64,000 bases of DNA from Stagnihabitans lacustris (GTDB lineage: Bacteria > Pseudomonadota > Alphaproteobacteria > Rhodobacterales > Rhodobacteraceae): positions 1 to 64,000 of the forward strand of contig NZ_JAPDGS010000004.1 of NCBI RefSeq assembly GCF_025950525.1. Reading direction: 5' to 3'. The notes beneath the pieces were generated by a model, which was given only the letters and a program-made list of their open reading frames with translations, ran no database searches and was not told the DNA's origin. Of this stretch, positions 29,914-38,679 are shown one piece after another. The position numbers and the translations under genes were made by a program. The number at the start of each line of letters is the position of its first letter. The first letter of the stretch is position 1.

Positions 29914-30744
29914 ATGGTCGAGACCGACGAGGATATGCGCGCGCCCGCCACGGTGGAGGAATTCCGCCTGCGCCTGGCCGAGGTGCTGGACGACCTGCCG
30001 CGCCGGTTGCGGCAATGCGCCGACTACATCGCGGCCAATACGGAACGGATCGCGGTGTCGACGGTCGCAGAGCTTGCGGCGGGGGCGGAAGTGCCGCCCT
30101 CGGCCCTGATGCGGTTTTGCCAGATCCTTGGGTTTTCGGGCTTTTCCGAAATGCAACGGCTGTTTCGTGACGCCTATTCCCCCGGCTTTCCCGATTACTC
30201 CACCCGGTTGAAAAACCTGCGGGCCGGAGAGGCGGGGTCGCCGGCCGCACTGCTGGCCGAGTTCGTCGAGGCGGGGCGGTTGTCGCTGGAAACCCTGGCC
30301 AAGCAGGCCGACGAAGAGGCCCTGACCCGCGCGGTCGATATCCTGGCGGCGGCGGGGACGCTGCATCTGGTGGGCTACAGGCGGGCCTTTCCGGTGTCGA
30401 GCTATCTGGCCTATGTGCTGGAGAAGATGGCGGTTCCGGCGATGCTGCATGGCGGGCTTGGCAAGCTGGAGCATCGCCATGCCCTGCGCCCCGGCGATGC
30501 GGTCCTGGCCATCACCTTTGCGCCCTATTCCGAAGAGACGATCCAGATGGCCGCCGAGGCCTCGGCCCGGGGGCTGCCGGTCGTGGCGCTGACCGACCGG
30601 ATGACCTCGCCCCTGGTGCGGCACGCGACGGCAATATTGACGGTGCCGGAGGTGGATTTCGGCGCCTTCCGGTCGCTGTCGGCGACGATTGCCATGGCGA
30701 TGGCTTTGGCCGTCGCGGTGGGGACGGCGCGGGAGGTTTTGTAA
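29914..30744 (+). CDS. iolR: RpiR/MurR-family transcriptional regulator, probable IolR
   Basis: A 276-residue regulator with an N-terminal RpiR helix-turn-helix (AVSTVAELAAGAEVPPSALM, about residues 47-66) and a C-terminal SIS domain (about 125-255). The SIS domain would sense a sugar-phosphate intermediate. It sits just upstream of iolC-iolD-iolB and both promoter regions hold GGAA-N6-TTCC palindromes, so it is inferred to control inositol catabolism and itself. The ATG at 29914 agrees with the family N-terminus. Confidence 0.85.
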   Translation: MVETDEDMRAPATVEEFRLRLAEVLDDLPRRLRQCADYIAANTERIAVSTVAELAAGAEVPPSALMRFCQILGFSGFSEMQRLFRDAYSPGFPDYSTRLKNLRAGEAGSPAALLAEFVEAGRLSLETLAKQADEEALTRAVDILAAAGTLHLVGYRRAFPVSSYLAYVLEKMAVPAMLHGGLGKLEHRHALRPGDAVLAITFAPYSEETIQMAAEASARGLPVVALTDRMTSPLVRHATAILTVPEVDFGAFRSLSATIAMAMALAVAVGTAREVL

Positions 30745-30760
30745 AAGGGGGGGGCTAGGT

Positions 30761-30895
30761 CCGGGTCTTGCCTGCGGGCTAGCGCCCTTGTCTCGACCCG
30801 GAGGTAGCGGGGGGCTTTCGCCCCCCGCACCCCCCAACCAAGGGGGAGCACGCTCCCCCTTGGAACCCCCGTGGATATTTTTGGACAGATGAAAT
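30761..30895 (+). repeat. Composite 3'-end element, copy B
   Basis: Located 16 bases after the regulator stop. Hairpin 1 has outer arms CCGGGTC (30761-30767) and GACCCGG (30795-30801). Hairpin 2 is GCGGGGGGC/GCCCCCCGC (30807-30828). Hairpin 3 is AAGGGGGAGC/GCTCCCCCTT (30840-30861). The tail reads GGAACCCCCGTGGATATTT then GATGAAA. Order and spacing match copy A. Confidence 0.85.
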
Positions 30896-30936
30896 TGCAG
30901 GGGGGTTCTGGAAAGGGGCTTTCATTTTGACTGGGC

Positions 30937-30954
30937 GTGGAATATTTATTCCAC
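30937..30954 (+). promoter_or_regulatory. IolR-type operator upstream of iolC
   Basis: GTGGAATATTTATTCCAC is an 18-bp palindrome with perfect 7-bp arms containing GGAA-N6-TTCC, 43 bases before the iolC ATG. It matches the site upstream of the RpiR-type regulator, which supports direct control of the iol operon. Confidence 0.78.
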
Positions 30955-30996
30955 GACGGCCCGGGCGATTCCCGGGAGCGGCTGGGGGGGAGTGCC

Positions 30997-32895
30997 ATGA
31001 AGAAGCTTGACGTCATCACCATCGGGCGGTCGTCGGTCGACCTTTATGGCGCGCAGGTCGGCGGGCGGCTGGAGGACATGGGGTCGTTCCAGAAGTATAT
31101 CGGCGGATCGCCCACCAATATCGCGGCTGGGACGGCGCGGCTGGGGCTGAAGTCGGCCTTGATCACCCGGGTCGGCGACGAACACATGGGGCGGTTCATC
31201 CGCGAAGAGCTGGCGCGCGAAGGCGTTGACGTGCGGGGGGTGAAAACCGACCCGGCGCGGCTGACGGCCCTGGTGCTGCTGGGCATCCGCGACGAAAGCC
31301 AGTTCCCGCTGATCTTTTACCGCGAGAATTGCGCCGATATGGCGCTATGCGAAGACGACATTGACCCTGCTTTCATCGCCGAGGCCCGCGCCGTGGTGGC
31401 CACTGGCACGCATCTGTCGCATGCCCGCACCGAAGCTGCCGTGATGAAGGCGCTGCACCTGGCCCGCGCCTCGGGGGCGCAGACCGCCTTGGACATCGAC
31501 TACCGGCCGAACCTTTGGGGCTTGGCGGGGCATGGCGATGGCGAGAGCCGCTTTATCGAGTCGGCCGCTGTCACGGCCAAGCTGCAATCGACGCTGCATC
31601 TGTTCGACCTGATCGTCGGCACCGAGGAAGAGTTCCATATCGCCGGCGGGACGACCGATACGATTGGCGCGCTTCGGGCGGTGCGGGCGGTCAGTGCGGC
31701 GACTCTGGTCTGCAAACGCGGGCCGATGGGCGCCGTGGCCTTCACCGGCGCCATCCCCGACACGCTGGACGAAGGCCAGTCCGGCCCCGGTTTCCCGATC
31801 GAGGTCTTTAACGTCCTGGGCGCAGGCGACGGCTTTATGTCCGGCCTGATCAAGGGGTGGCTGGACGGCGAGGCCTGGCCCGTCGCCTTGAAATATGCCA
31901 ATGCCTGCGGGGCTTTCGCCGTCTCGCGCCATGGCTGCACCCCGGCCTATCCGTCCTGGGAGGAGCTGCAGTTCTTCCTTGCGCGCGGCGTGGTGCAGCC
32001 CGCATTGCGCAAGGACAAGGCGCTGGAGCAGGTGCATTGGGCGACCAACCGCCACAAGGACCTGTCGACGATGCGGGTCTTTGCCTTTGACCACCGGATG
32101 CAACTGGAGGCGATGGAAGGGGCGACGACGGCCAAGATCGGCGCCTTTAAAAAGCTGTGCCTGAAGGCGGCGTTGCAGGTAAGCGCGGGCCGTCAGGGCT
32201 ATGGCATCCTGTGCGACAGCCGCCTCGGCCGTGAGGCGCTTTATGCGGCTGCGGGCACCGGCCTTTGGATCGGCAGGCCGGTGGAATGGCCGGGCTCGCG
32301 TCCCCTGACGCTGGAACCCGAACTTGGCCCCGATTTCGGCGGCTTGCAGGAATGGCCCTTGGAACATGTCTGCAAGGTCCTGTGCTTCTATCACCCCGAC
32401 GACACGCCCGAGATGAAGGCCGACCAAGAGGCGACCGTGGTGCGGCTTTTCCACGCCTGCCGCAGGAACCGGCTGGAAATGCTGCTGGAGGTCATTCCGT
32501 CCAAGGTGGCGTCCGTGAATGATGACACCTCAGCCGCGATCATCCAGCGGTTCTATGACCTCGGCGTCTATCCCGACTGGTGGAAGCTGGAGCCTTTTGC
32601 GACTGATGCCGCCTATGCCAAGGCTTGCGACGCGATCACAAGGAACGATCCGCATGTGCGTGGCGTGGTGGTCTTGGGTCTGGATGCGCCGGCCGAACAG
32701 CTGGCGGCCTCGTTTGCGCTGGCGGCCAAGCATCCGCTGGTCAAGGGCTTTGCCGTCGGCCGCACGATCTTTGGCGATGCGGCGCGGGGCTGGATGGCGG
32801 GGGCCTTGTCGGATGATCAGGCCGTGGCGATGATGGTTGAGAGATATACGGGGCTTTGTGGCGTCTGGGATGCGGCACGCGGGGGAGTGAAGTGA
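30997..32895 (+). CDS. iolC: Bifunctional 5-dehydro-2-deoxygluconokinase / DUF2090 aldolase-like protein
   Basis: A 632-residue fusion. Residues 1-335 are a PfkB-family sugar kinase (IolC) with GGSPTNIAAGTARLG and the catalytic FNVLGAGDGFMSGLIKGW block (Asp near residue 275). Residues 360-630 are a DUF2090 domain, a TIM-barrel relative of class I aldolases (FAFDHRMQLE). In this fusion it is thought to supply the 5-dehydro-2-deoxyphosphogluconate aldolase step. The ATG at 30997 follows GGGGGGGAG. Its stop overlaps the iolD start (TGATG). Confidence 0.92.
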   Translation: MKKLDVITIGRSSVDLYGAQVGGRLEDMGSFQKYIGGSPTNIAAGTARLGLKSALITRVGDEHMGRFIREELAREGVDVRGVKTDPARLTALVLLGIRDESQFPLIFYRENCADMALCEDDIDPAFIAEARAVVATGTHLSHARTEAAVMKALHLARASGAQTALDIDYRPNLWGLAGHGDGESRFIESAAVTAKLQSTLHLFDLIVGTEEEFHIAGGTTDTIGALRAVRAVSAATLVCKRGPMGAVAFTGAIPDTLDEGQSGPGFPIEVFNVLGAGDGFMSGLIKGWLDGEAWPVALKYANACGAFAVSRHGCTPAYPSWEELQFFLARGVVQPALRKDKALEQVHWATNRHKDLSTMRVFAFDHRMQLEAMEGATTAKIGAFKKLCLKAALQVSAGRQGYGILCDSRLGREALYAAAGTGLWIGRPVEWPGSRPLTLEPELGPDFGGLQEWPLEHVCKVLCFYHPDDTPEMKADQEATVVRLFHACRRNRLEMLLEVIPSKVASVNDDTSAAIIQRFYDLGVYPDWWKLEPFATDAAYAKACDAITRNDPHVRGVVVLGLDAPAEQLAASFALAAKHPLVKGFAVGRTIFGDAARGWMAGALSDDQAVAMMVERYTGLCGVWDAARGGVK

Positions 32896-34721
32896 TGGCG
32901 ACGATCCGTTTGACGGCTGCGCAGGCCATGGTGAAATGGCTTTCGGTGCAGATGACGCCCGAGGGCGAGCGTTTCATCGAGGGCGTCTGGGCGATCTTTG
33001 GCCATGGCAATGTGGCGGGGATCGGTGAGGCCTTGCACGGCGCGCGCGACGTTCTGCCGACCTGGCGCGGCCAGAACGAGCAGACCATGGCCCACGCCGC
33101 CATCGCCTATGCCAAGACGCACAAACGGCGCCGGGCCATGGCGGTCACGACCTCGATCGGGCCGGGGGCGACCAATGTGGTGACGGCTGCGGCCTTGGCC
33201 CATGTCAACCGGCTGCCCTTGTTGATCATCCCGGGCGATGTCTTTGCCAACCGTGCGCCGGACCCGGTCCTGCAGCAGATCGAGGATTTCGACGATGCCA
33301 CTGTCAGCGCGAACGACTGCTTCCGCCCCGTGGTGCGCTATTTCGACCGGATCAGCCGCCCGGAGCATCTGTTGACCGCTTTGCCCCGCGCCATGCGGGT
33401 GATGACCGATCCGGCCAATTGCGGCCCGGTCTGTCTGGCCTTTTGCCAGGACACCCAAGCCGAGGCCTATGATTACCCGGTCGCCTTCTTTACCCCGACC
33501 GTCTGGCACATCCGCCGCCCCGAGCCCGATGCCCGCGAACTGGCCGAGGCTGTGGCCGCGATCAAGGCTGCGACCCGTCCGCTGATCGTGACAGGCGGCG
33601 GGGTGATCTATTCCGGCGCCGAGGCCAGGCTGGTGGACTTTGCCCGCAAGCACAACATCCCGATGGTGGAAACCCAAGCCGGCAAGGGCGCGGTCGATTG
33701 GGAGGAGCCTTTGCACTTCGGCTCTCCGGGCGTCACGGGGACGGCTTGCGGCAACAAGCTGGCGGCCGAGGCCGATCTTGTGATCGGTGTGGGCACGCGG
33801 TTTCAGGATTTCACCACGGGGTCCTGGACGGTGTTTTCGCGGCCCGGTCGCAAGATCCTGTCGATCAACATCCACGGCTATGATGCGGGCAAGCGCGGCG
33901 CACAGGCCCTGGTCAGCGATGCGCTGGTGGCGCTGGAGAAGATCTCGGCCTTGCTGGGGGATCACCGTTTCGCCGATCCGGATTTCGCCGCGCGCGAGGC
34001 CTGGTTTGCCACGACCGATGCGCTGTTTGCGGCACCAGGGGGCAATGACCTGCCGACCGATGCCCAGGTGATCGGCGCCGTGGCGCGCAACACGGGGAAA
34101 GATTCGGTCATCATGTGTGCGGCGGGCACCATGCCGGGCGCGCTGCATGTGCTGTGGCGCGCGGCGCAGGGCGGCTATCACATGGAATACGGATTTTCCT
34201 GCATGGGCTATGAGGTCGCCGGCGCCATGGGGATCAAGATGGCGGCTCCGGATAAGGACGTGGTCTGCATGGTGGGCGATGGGTCCTATATGATGGCGAA
34301 TTCGGAACTGGCGACGGCGGTGATGATGGGCGTGCCCTTTACCGTCGTGCTGACCGACAACCGCGGCTATGGCTGCATCAACCGGCTGCAACAGGGCACC
34401 GGGGGCGCGCCGTTCAACAACATGCTGGACGACAGCTATCACGTGAACCCGGCCAAGCTGGACTTCGTGGCCCATGCCGGGTCGATGGGGGCCAATGTGG
34501 TCAAGGTTGCGGGGATTGCCGGTTTGGAGGCCGCGATGCAGGCGGCCAAGTCGGCGACCCTTCCCACGGTCATCGTGATCGACACCGATGCAGGCCCCGG
34601 GACCGGCGCGGGCGGCACCTGGTGGGATGTGGCGGTGCCGGAAGTCTCCGAGCGCGCCGAGGTGCGGACGGCGCGCGCGGGCTATGAGGCGGGGGTAAAG
34701 CGCCAGGTCCTGCTGAACTAG
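32895..34721 (+). CDS. iolD: 3D-(3,5/4)-trihydroxycyclohexane-1,2-dione hydrolase
   Basis: A 608-residue thiamine diphosphate enzyme that opens the inositol-derived ring. It shows the acetolactate synthase-like fold: the activating Glu region GRGQNEQTMAH-like block near residues 58-70, SIGPGATNVVTAAA, and the ThDP/Mg motif GDGSYMMANSELATAVMM, followed by the NRGYGCINRLQ block. The ATG overlaps the iolC stop by one base; the reading frame upstream of it lies inside iolC. Confidence 0.95.
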   Translation: MATIRLTAAQAMVKWLSVQMTPEGERFIEGVWAIFGHGNVAGIGEALHGARDVLPTWRGQNEQTMAHAAIAYAKTHKRRRAMAVTTSIGPGATNVVTAAALAHVNRLPLLIIPGDVFANRAPDPVLQQIEDFDDATVSANDCFRPVVRYFDRISRPEHLLTALPRAMRVMTDPANCGPVCLAFCQDTQAEAYDYPVAFFTPTVWHIRRPEPDARELAEAVAAIKAATRPLIVTGGGVIYSGAEARLVDFARKHNIPMVETQAGKGAVDWEEPLHFGSPGVTGTACGNKLAAEADLVIGVGTRFQDFTTGSWTVFSRPGRKILSINIHGYDAGKRGAQALVSDALVALEKISALLGDHRFADPDFAAREAWFATTDALFAAPGGNDLPTDAQVIGAVARNTGKDSVIMCAAGTMPGALHVLWRAAQGGYHMEYGFSCMGYEVAGAMGIKMAAPDKDVVCMVGDGSYMMANSELATAVMMGVPFTVVLTDNRGYGCINRLQQGTGGAPFNNMLDDSYHVNPAKLDFVAHAGSMGANVVKVAGIAGLEAAMQAAKSATLPTVIVIDTDAGPGTGAGGTWWDVAVPEVSERAEVRTARAGYEAGVKRQVLLN

Positions 34722-34737
34722 GCGATTGCGGTTGGCG

Positions 34738-34790
34738 CCGGGGGTTTCACACCCCCGGACCCCCGTGGAGGTATTTGAGCCAGTATGAAA
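34738..34790 (+). repeat. Short copy D of the 3'-end element, overlapping the iolB leader
   Basis: Hairpin CCGGGGGT/ACCCCCGG (34738-34758) 16 bases after the iolD stop is followed by the tail CCCCCGTGGAGGTATTTGAG and CAGTATGAAAG. The tail's ATG (34785) is in frame with iolB, so the element supplies part of the iolB leader and a possible alternative start. Confidence 0.7.
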
Positions 34791-34805
34791 GAGAAAGAGG
34801 CGGAG

Positions 34806-35621
34806 ATGGTCGATCTGTTGCGCAAACCAAAGGGGACGCGGGGCAAGGTGCATGACATCTCGGCCGCGGATGCCGGTTGGGGCTATGTCGGCTTCGGGCT
34901 TTACCGGCTGGAGGCGGGGGATGTGGCGGCCGAGCTGACCGGCGACCGTGAGGTCATCTTGGTGCTGGTCGAGGGCAAGGCGCGTGTCTCGGGCGCGGGG
35001 CAGGATTTCGGCGAGATGGGCGCGCGGATGGATGTCTTCGAAAAGACCCCGCCGCATTGCGTCTATTTCCCCGGCGGAGTCGATTGGCGGGCCGAGGCGA
35101 CCACGGCTTGCACGCTGGCGGTCTGCACGGCGCCCTACATGGGCGACTATCAGGCGCAAAGGCTGGGGCCCGAGGGGATATCGCTGTTGCCGCGCGGCGC
35201 GGGGGCCAATCTGCGGCTGGTCAACAACATCGCGATGGAGGGGCGTGACGTTGCGGGCTCGCTTCTTGTGACCGAGGTCTTCACGCCGCAGGGCAACTGG
35301 TCGTCTTATCCCAGCCATCGCCATGACGAGGACGACTTCCCCCGCATGACTTATCTGGAAGAGACCTATTACATGCGGCTGAACCCGGGGCAGGGCTTTG
35401 GCATCCAGCGGGTCTATACCGAGGATGGGTCGCTGGACGAGACCATGGCGGTGAAGAACCACGATGTGACGCTGGTGCCCAAGGGCCACCACCCCTGCGG
35501 CGCGCCTTATGGCTATGAGATGTATTACCTGAACGTGATGGCGGGGCCGCGGCGGAATTGGCGGTTTCAGAACGACCCGGATCACGACTGGATCTACCGG
35601 CGCGACACTCCCACGGCATGA
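34806..35621 (+). CDS. iolB: 5-deoxy-glucuronate isomerase
   Basis: A 271-residue cupin-fold IolB. The metal-binding cupin block SSYPSHRHDEDDFPRMTYLEE-like region (about residues 160-180, two His and Glu) and the later HHPCGAPYGYEMYYLNVM are characteristic. The ATG at 34806 is preferred, with AAGAGGCGGAG just upstream. An in-frame ATG at 34785 within the repeat tail would add seven residues and has no ribosome-binding site. Third and last iol gene; iolE, iolG and iolA are absent from the window. Confidence 0.92.
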   Translation: MVDLLRKPKGTRGKVHDISAADAGWGYVGFGLYRLEAGDVAAELTGDREVILVLVEGKARVSGAGQDFGEMGARMDVFEKTPPHCVYFPGGVDWRAEATTACTLAVCTAPYMGDYQAQRLGPEGISLLPRGAGANLRLVNNIAMEGRDVAGSLLVTEVFTPQGNWSSYPSHRHDEDDFPRMTYLEETYYMRLNPGQGFGIQRVYTEDGSLDETMAVKNHDVTLVPKGHHPCGAPYGYEMYYLNVMAGPRRNWRFQNDPDHDWIYRRDTPTA

Positions 35622-35622
35622 G

Positions 35623-35651
35623 AAAGGCGCGTCGCAAGGGGGCGCGCCTTT
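35623..35651 (+). terminator. Hairpin after iolB
   Basis: Arms AAAGGCGCG (35623-35631) and CGCGCCTTT (35643-35651) form a 9-bp stem right after the iolB stop, with a T-rich 3' end, consistent with a terminator of the iol operon. Confidence 0.7.
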
Positions 35652-35814
35652 GGCTTTGCGGGGGGAGCGGCGGGGTTAACCCCGCCCTACGGCCCCAAAT
35701 GCCAACGCGGCGCAGGCATCGGGTGAAGGTGGCGGTGGTGCCCGTAACAGCGGACAGAAGATGGGCCATTCCCTTCGAGGCAGAACGGCCTGCAGTTGCC
35801 GACCATTCTAGTCT

Positions 35815-35949
35815 TTCACATTGGCCCAAATACTCACGGGGTTTCCAAAGGGGAGCGTGCTCCCCTTTGGCGCGGGGGTGCGGGGGGCGCGAGCCCCCCG
35901 CTTCCTCCCGTTGGTATCCGTGGCATTTCATGCCTCGGATACCAACGGG
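35815..35949 (-). repeat. Composite 3'-end element, copy C (minus strand)
   Basis: Begins 6 bases after the kup stop. Hairpin 1 (35907-35949) has CCCGTTGGTATCCG-type arms and the apex GGCAT-TTC-ATGCC. Hairpin 2 is CGGGGGGC/GCCCCCCG (35881-35900). Hairpin 3 is CCAAAGGGGAGC/GCTCCCCTTTGG (35845-35870). The tail on the minus strand is GGAAACCCCGTGAGTATTT. The apex sequence is shared with copy A while the stem is different. Confidence 0.85.
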
Positions 35950-35955
35950 ACCCCG

Positions 35956-37920
35956 TCAAATCGCCATTTGTTGCCCCATCTCGACCACGCGGTTCGAGGG
36001 CAGGCAATAGAATGCCGTCGCATCGGCGGCCGATTTCGACAGGCCGATGAACAGCCGCTCTTGCCAGAAGGGCAATCCGTGATGCTTGGCTGACCGGAAG
36101 GTCCTGCGGTTCAGGAAGAAGCTGGTCGTCATGATGTCGAACTTCTCGCCGCGTTTCCTCGCCAGGGACAGCGCCTTGGGCACATTCGGCGTTTCCATAT
36201 AGCCGAAGGTCATCACGATGCGGACAAAGCGGTCCGACAGGCGCTCCATCACGATGCGCTTTTCATCCGACACCGTGGGCGTGTTCGCCACCGTCACTGT
36301 CACGATGAAATTCTGGCTGTGCAGCACGCGGTTGTGTTTCAGGTTGTGCAACAGGGCCGAGGGCGCCGTATCGGGGTCTTGGGTCAGGAAGACCGCGGTT
36401 CCGGGCACAGCCATGGGCTGACTTTTGTCCAGCATCGCGATCAGCTTGGTCAGCGAGATCGCCGAATCCGCCGCCTTGTGTTTGACATGGGCCGTTCCGC
36501 GCATCCAGGTGAAGATCACCAGGCACATGGTCGCGGCCAGGATCACCGGCACATAACCGCCATCGACGATCTTGATCAGGTTGGCACCCAGGAACAGCAG
36601 CTCGACCCCAAGGATCGGCAGGATCACCGCCAGACACAGGACCAGCGGCCATTTCCACGCCTTGCGGAACAGCACAAAGGCCAGGATCGTCGTGATCACC
36701 ATGTCGCCCGTCACCGCGATCCCGTAGGCCGAGGCCAGCCGGGTCGAGCTTTCAAACGCCACGACCAGGATGATCACCGACACCATCAGGATCATGTTGA
36801 CCCGCGGCATATAGATCTGGCCGTGCTGGGTCTCGGAGGTGTGGCGAATCTCCAGACGCGGCAAAAGCCCCATCTGCACCGCCTGTTGCATCATCGAAAA
36901 CGCCCCCGAAATCACGGCCTGGCTGGCGATGACCGCCGCGGCGGTGGCCAGGATCACCATGGGGAACAAGAGGAACTCGGGCACCATCAGGAAGAAGGGG
37001 TCGCGCGCGGCCTCGGGATGGGCCAGCACGAAGGCGCCCTGACCCAGGTAGGACAGCGACAGGGCCGGAAAGACCAGGCCGGTCCAGGCCAGCCGGATTG
37101 GCTTGCGGCCGAAATGGCCCATGTCGGCGTAAAGCGCCTCGCCCCCGGTGACGACCAGAAAGACCGAGCCCATGACGAAAAAGCTGGCCAGCCCATGGGC
37201 GGTCAGGAATTCGACCGCGTGGATTGGGTTCAGCGCGTTCAGGATCTCGGTGTTGTCGCCGATATGCATCAGCCCCATCACCGCCATCGACCCGAACCAC
37301 AGGACCATGATAGGGCCGAAAAAGATCGAGACCCGCTCGGTCCCCTGGCTTTGGAACAGGAACAACGCGATGATGATGCCCAGCGTCACCGGCACGATGA
37401 AGGGTTTGAAGCCGGGGGCGACATAGGTCATGCCCTCGACCGCCGAAAGCACCGACATGGCGGGCGTGATCATCGCATCGCCAAAGAACAGCGAGATCCC
37501 CACGACGCCGACGCCGATCAGCCAGGCCGGACGCCGCGCCAGGGCCTGTTGCACCAGGGCCACCAGGGACAGGGTCCCGCCCTCGCCCCGGTTGTCGGCC
37601 CGCATGATCAACAGCACATATTTGACCGTCACGATCAGCACCAGTGTCCACAAGAGCAGCGAGACGATGCCGTAAACATCGCTGGCCGTCTTGCCATCCC
37701 ACTTTGCCCAATGCAGCGATTCGCGCAGGGCATAAAGCGGCGAGGTCCCGATGTCGCCATAGACGACCCCGATCGACCCAAGGATCAACTTGGCCAGATT
37801 GGCCTGTTTGCCATGGCCCGAGGCGGTGTGCCCCTCTGCCTTGGCGGTGTTATTCTCGGAGTCTGCGGGAGAGTTTTCTGCCGAAGCAACCGTCGCGTCT
37901 TGCGGGTTCTTTTCGTTCAT
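35956..37920 (-). CDS. kup: Low-affinity potassium transporter Kup
   Basis: A 654-residue K+/H+ symporter of the Kup/HAK/KT family in the inner membrane. The opening block SIGVVYGDIGTSPLYALRE (about residues 49-67) is diagnostic. It is followed by about 12 membrane helices and a C-terminal cytoplasmic domain of roughly 150 residues. The first 40 residues are a polar, low-complexity extension rich in Asn, Ala and Glu. Monocistronic; its 3' end carries the composite hairpin element. Confidence 0.96.
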   Translation of the reverse strand: MNEKNPQDATVASAENSPADSENNTAKAEGHTASGHGKQANLAKLILGSIGVVYGDIGTSPLYALRESLHWAKWDGKTASDVYGIVSLLLWTLVLIVTVKYVLLIMRADNRGEGGTLSLVALVQQALARRPAWLIGVGVVGISLFFGDAMITPAMSVLSAVEGMTYVAPGFKPFIVPVTLGIIIALFLFQSQGTERVSIFFGPIMVLWFGSMAVMGLMHIGDNTEILNALNPIHAVEFLTAHGLASFFVMGSVFLVVTGGEALYADMGHFGRKPIRLAWTGLVFPALSLSYLGQGAFVLAHPEAARDPFFLMVPEFLLFPMVILATAAAVIASQAVISGAFSMMQQAVQMGLLPRLEIRHTSETQHGQIYMPRVNMILMVSVIILVVAFESSTRLASAYGIAVTGDMVITTILAFVLFRKAWKWPLVLCLAVILPILGVELLFLGANLIKIVDGGYVPVILAATMCLVIFTWMRGTAHVKHKAADSAISLTKLIAMLDKSQPMAVPGTAVFLTQDPDTAPSALLHNLKHNRVLHSQNFIVTVTVANTPTVSDEKRIVMERLSDRFVRIVMTFGYMETPNVPKALSLARKRGEKFDIMTTSFFLNRRTFRSAKHHGLPFWQERLFIGLSKSAADATAFYCLPSNRVVEMGQQMAI

Positions 37921-38061
37921 GACCTTGGCCGTGGACCTGTCCAGAGGCGCTGACTACACCGCCCCGCGCCCGGCGTCCAGCGCTGCCGTAACGTCGCTGT
38001 GAGCCCCGCGTGAGGTCGGCCATTCTTCGCCTGAAACATCAGGATTCCGTTAACGCCGACC

Positions 38062-38679
38062 TCAGGGCGCAAGAAGCTTGCGAAACAGCTGTTCCAGAAA
38101 GCTGCCGGCCTCGGCAAAGGGGTCATGACCCGGCCCCAGGACCGCACGGACCTGGACGTCGAAATCGGCGTAATGCTGGGTCATGGCCCAGATGGCAAAG
38201 ATCAGATGCACCGGCGACATGCGCGCGATGCGGCCCTCGGACATCCACCGGGTCAGGATGGCGGATTTCTCTTCGACCAGCCGTTTCAGCGCGCCTTCGA
38301 TTTCCGGCATCAGGCGGGGGGCGCCTTGCAGGATCTCGTTGGCGAAAAGCCGGCTTTCGCGGGGGAAGTCGCGCGACAGTTCCAGCTTGCGGCGGACATA
38401 GGCCATGACCTCGGCCAGGGGGTCGCCCAAAGGGTCCATGGCGCGCAAAGGGTACAGCCACGTTTGCAGCTGCTGTTCCAAAAGCGCCAGATAGATCGCA
38501 TCCTTGGAGGGGAAGTAGTAAAGCAGGTTGGGTTTCGACAGGCCCGCCGCCTCGGCGATCTGATCCAGCGTGGCGCCGCGAAAGCCCTGGGCGGAAAACA
38601 CATCCAACCCCGCCTCCAGGATGGCGCGCGAATTGCGCTCCTGGATCTTGGTCTTGGTCTTGGCTTGCGGCTTGGTCAT
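38062..38679 (-). CDS. TetR-family regulator, RutR-like (second paralogue)
   Basis: A 205-residue TetR regulator. The helix-turn-helix lies at about residues 30-65 (GATLDQIAEAAGLSKPNLLYYF). The C-terminal block HLIFAIWAMTQHYADF closely matches the RutR ligand domain and the paralogue at 39168 (HLLYMIWATTQHYADF). RutR senses uracil or thymine in E. coli. It overlaps the upstream UPF0303 gene by 4 bases (ATGA); the reading frame extending to 38928 is antisense to that gene. It likely shares control of the pyrimidine locus. Confidence 0.85.
   Translation of the reverse strand: MTKPQAKTKTKIQERNSRAILEAGLDVFSAQGFRGATLDQIAEAAGLSKPNLLYYFPSKDAIYLALLEQQLQTWLYPLRAMDPLGDPLAEVMAYVRRKLELSRDFPRESRLFANEILQGAPRLMPEIEGALKRLVEEKSAILTRWMSEGRIARMSPVHLIFAIWAMTQHYADFDVQVRAVLGPGHDPFAEAGSFLEQLFRKLLAP

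Noticed and set aside
32817-35585. 922-codon open frame antisense to iolD and iolB
   Set aside because: Low-complexity His/Arg/Gly-rich translation opposite well-identified enzymes; a GC-bias shadow.
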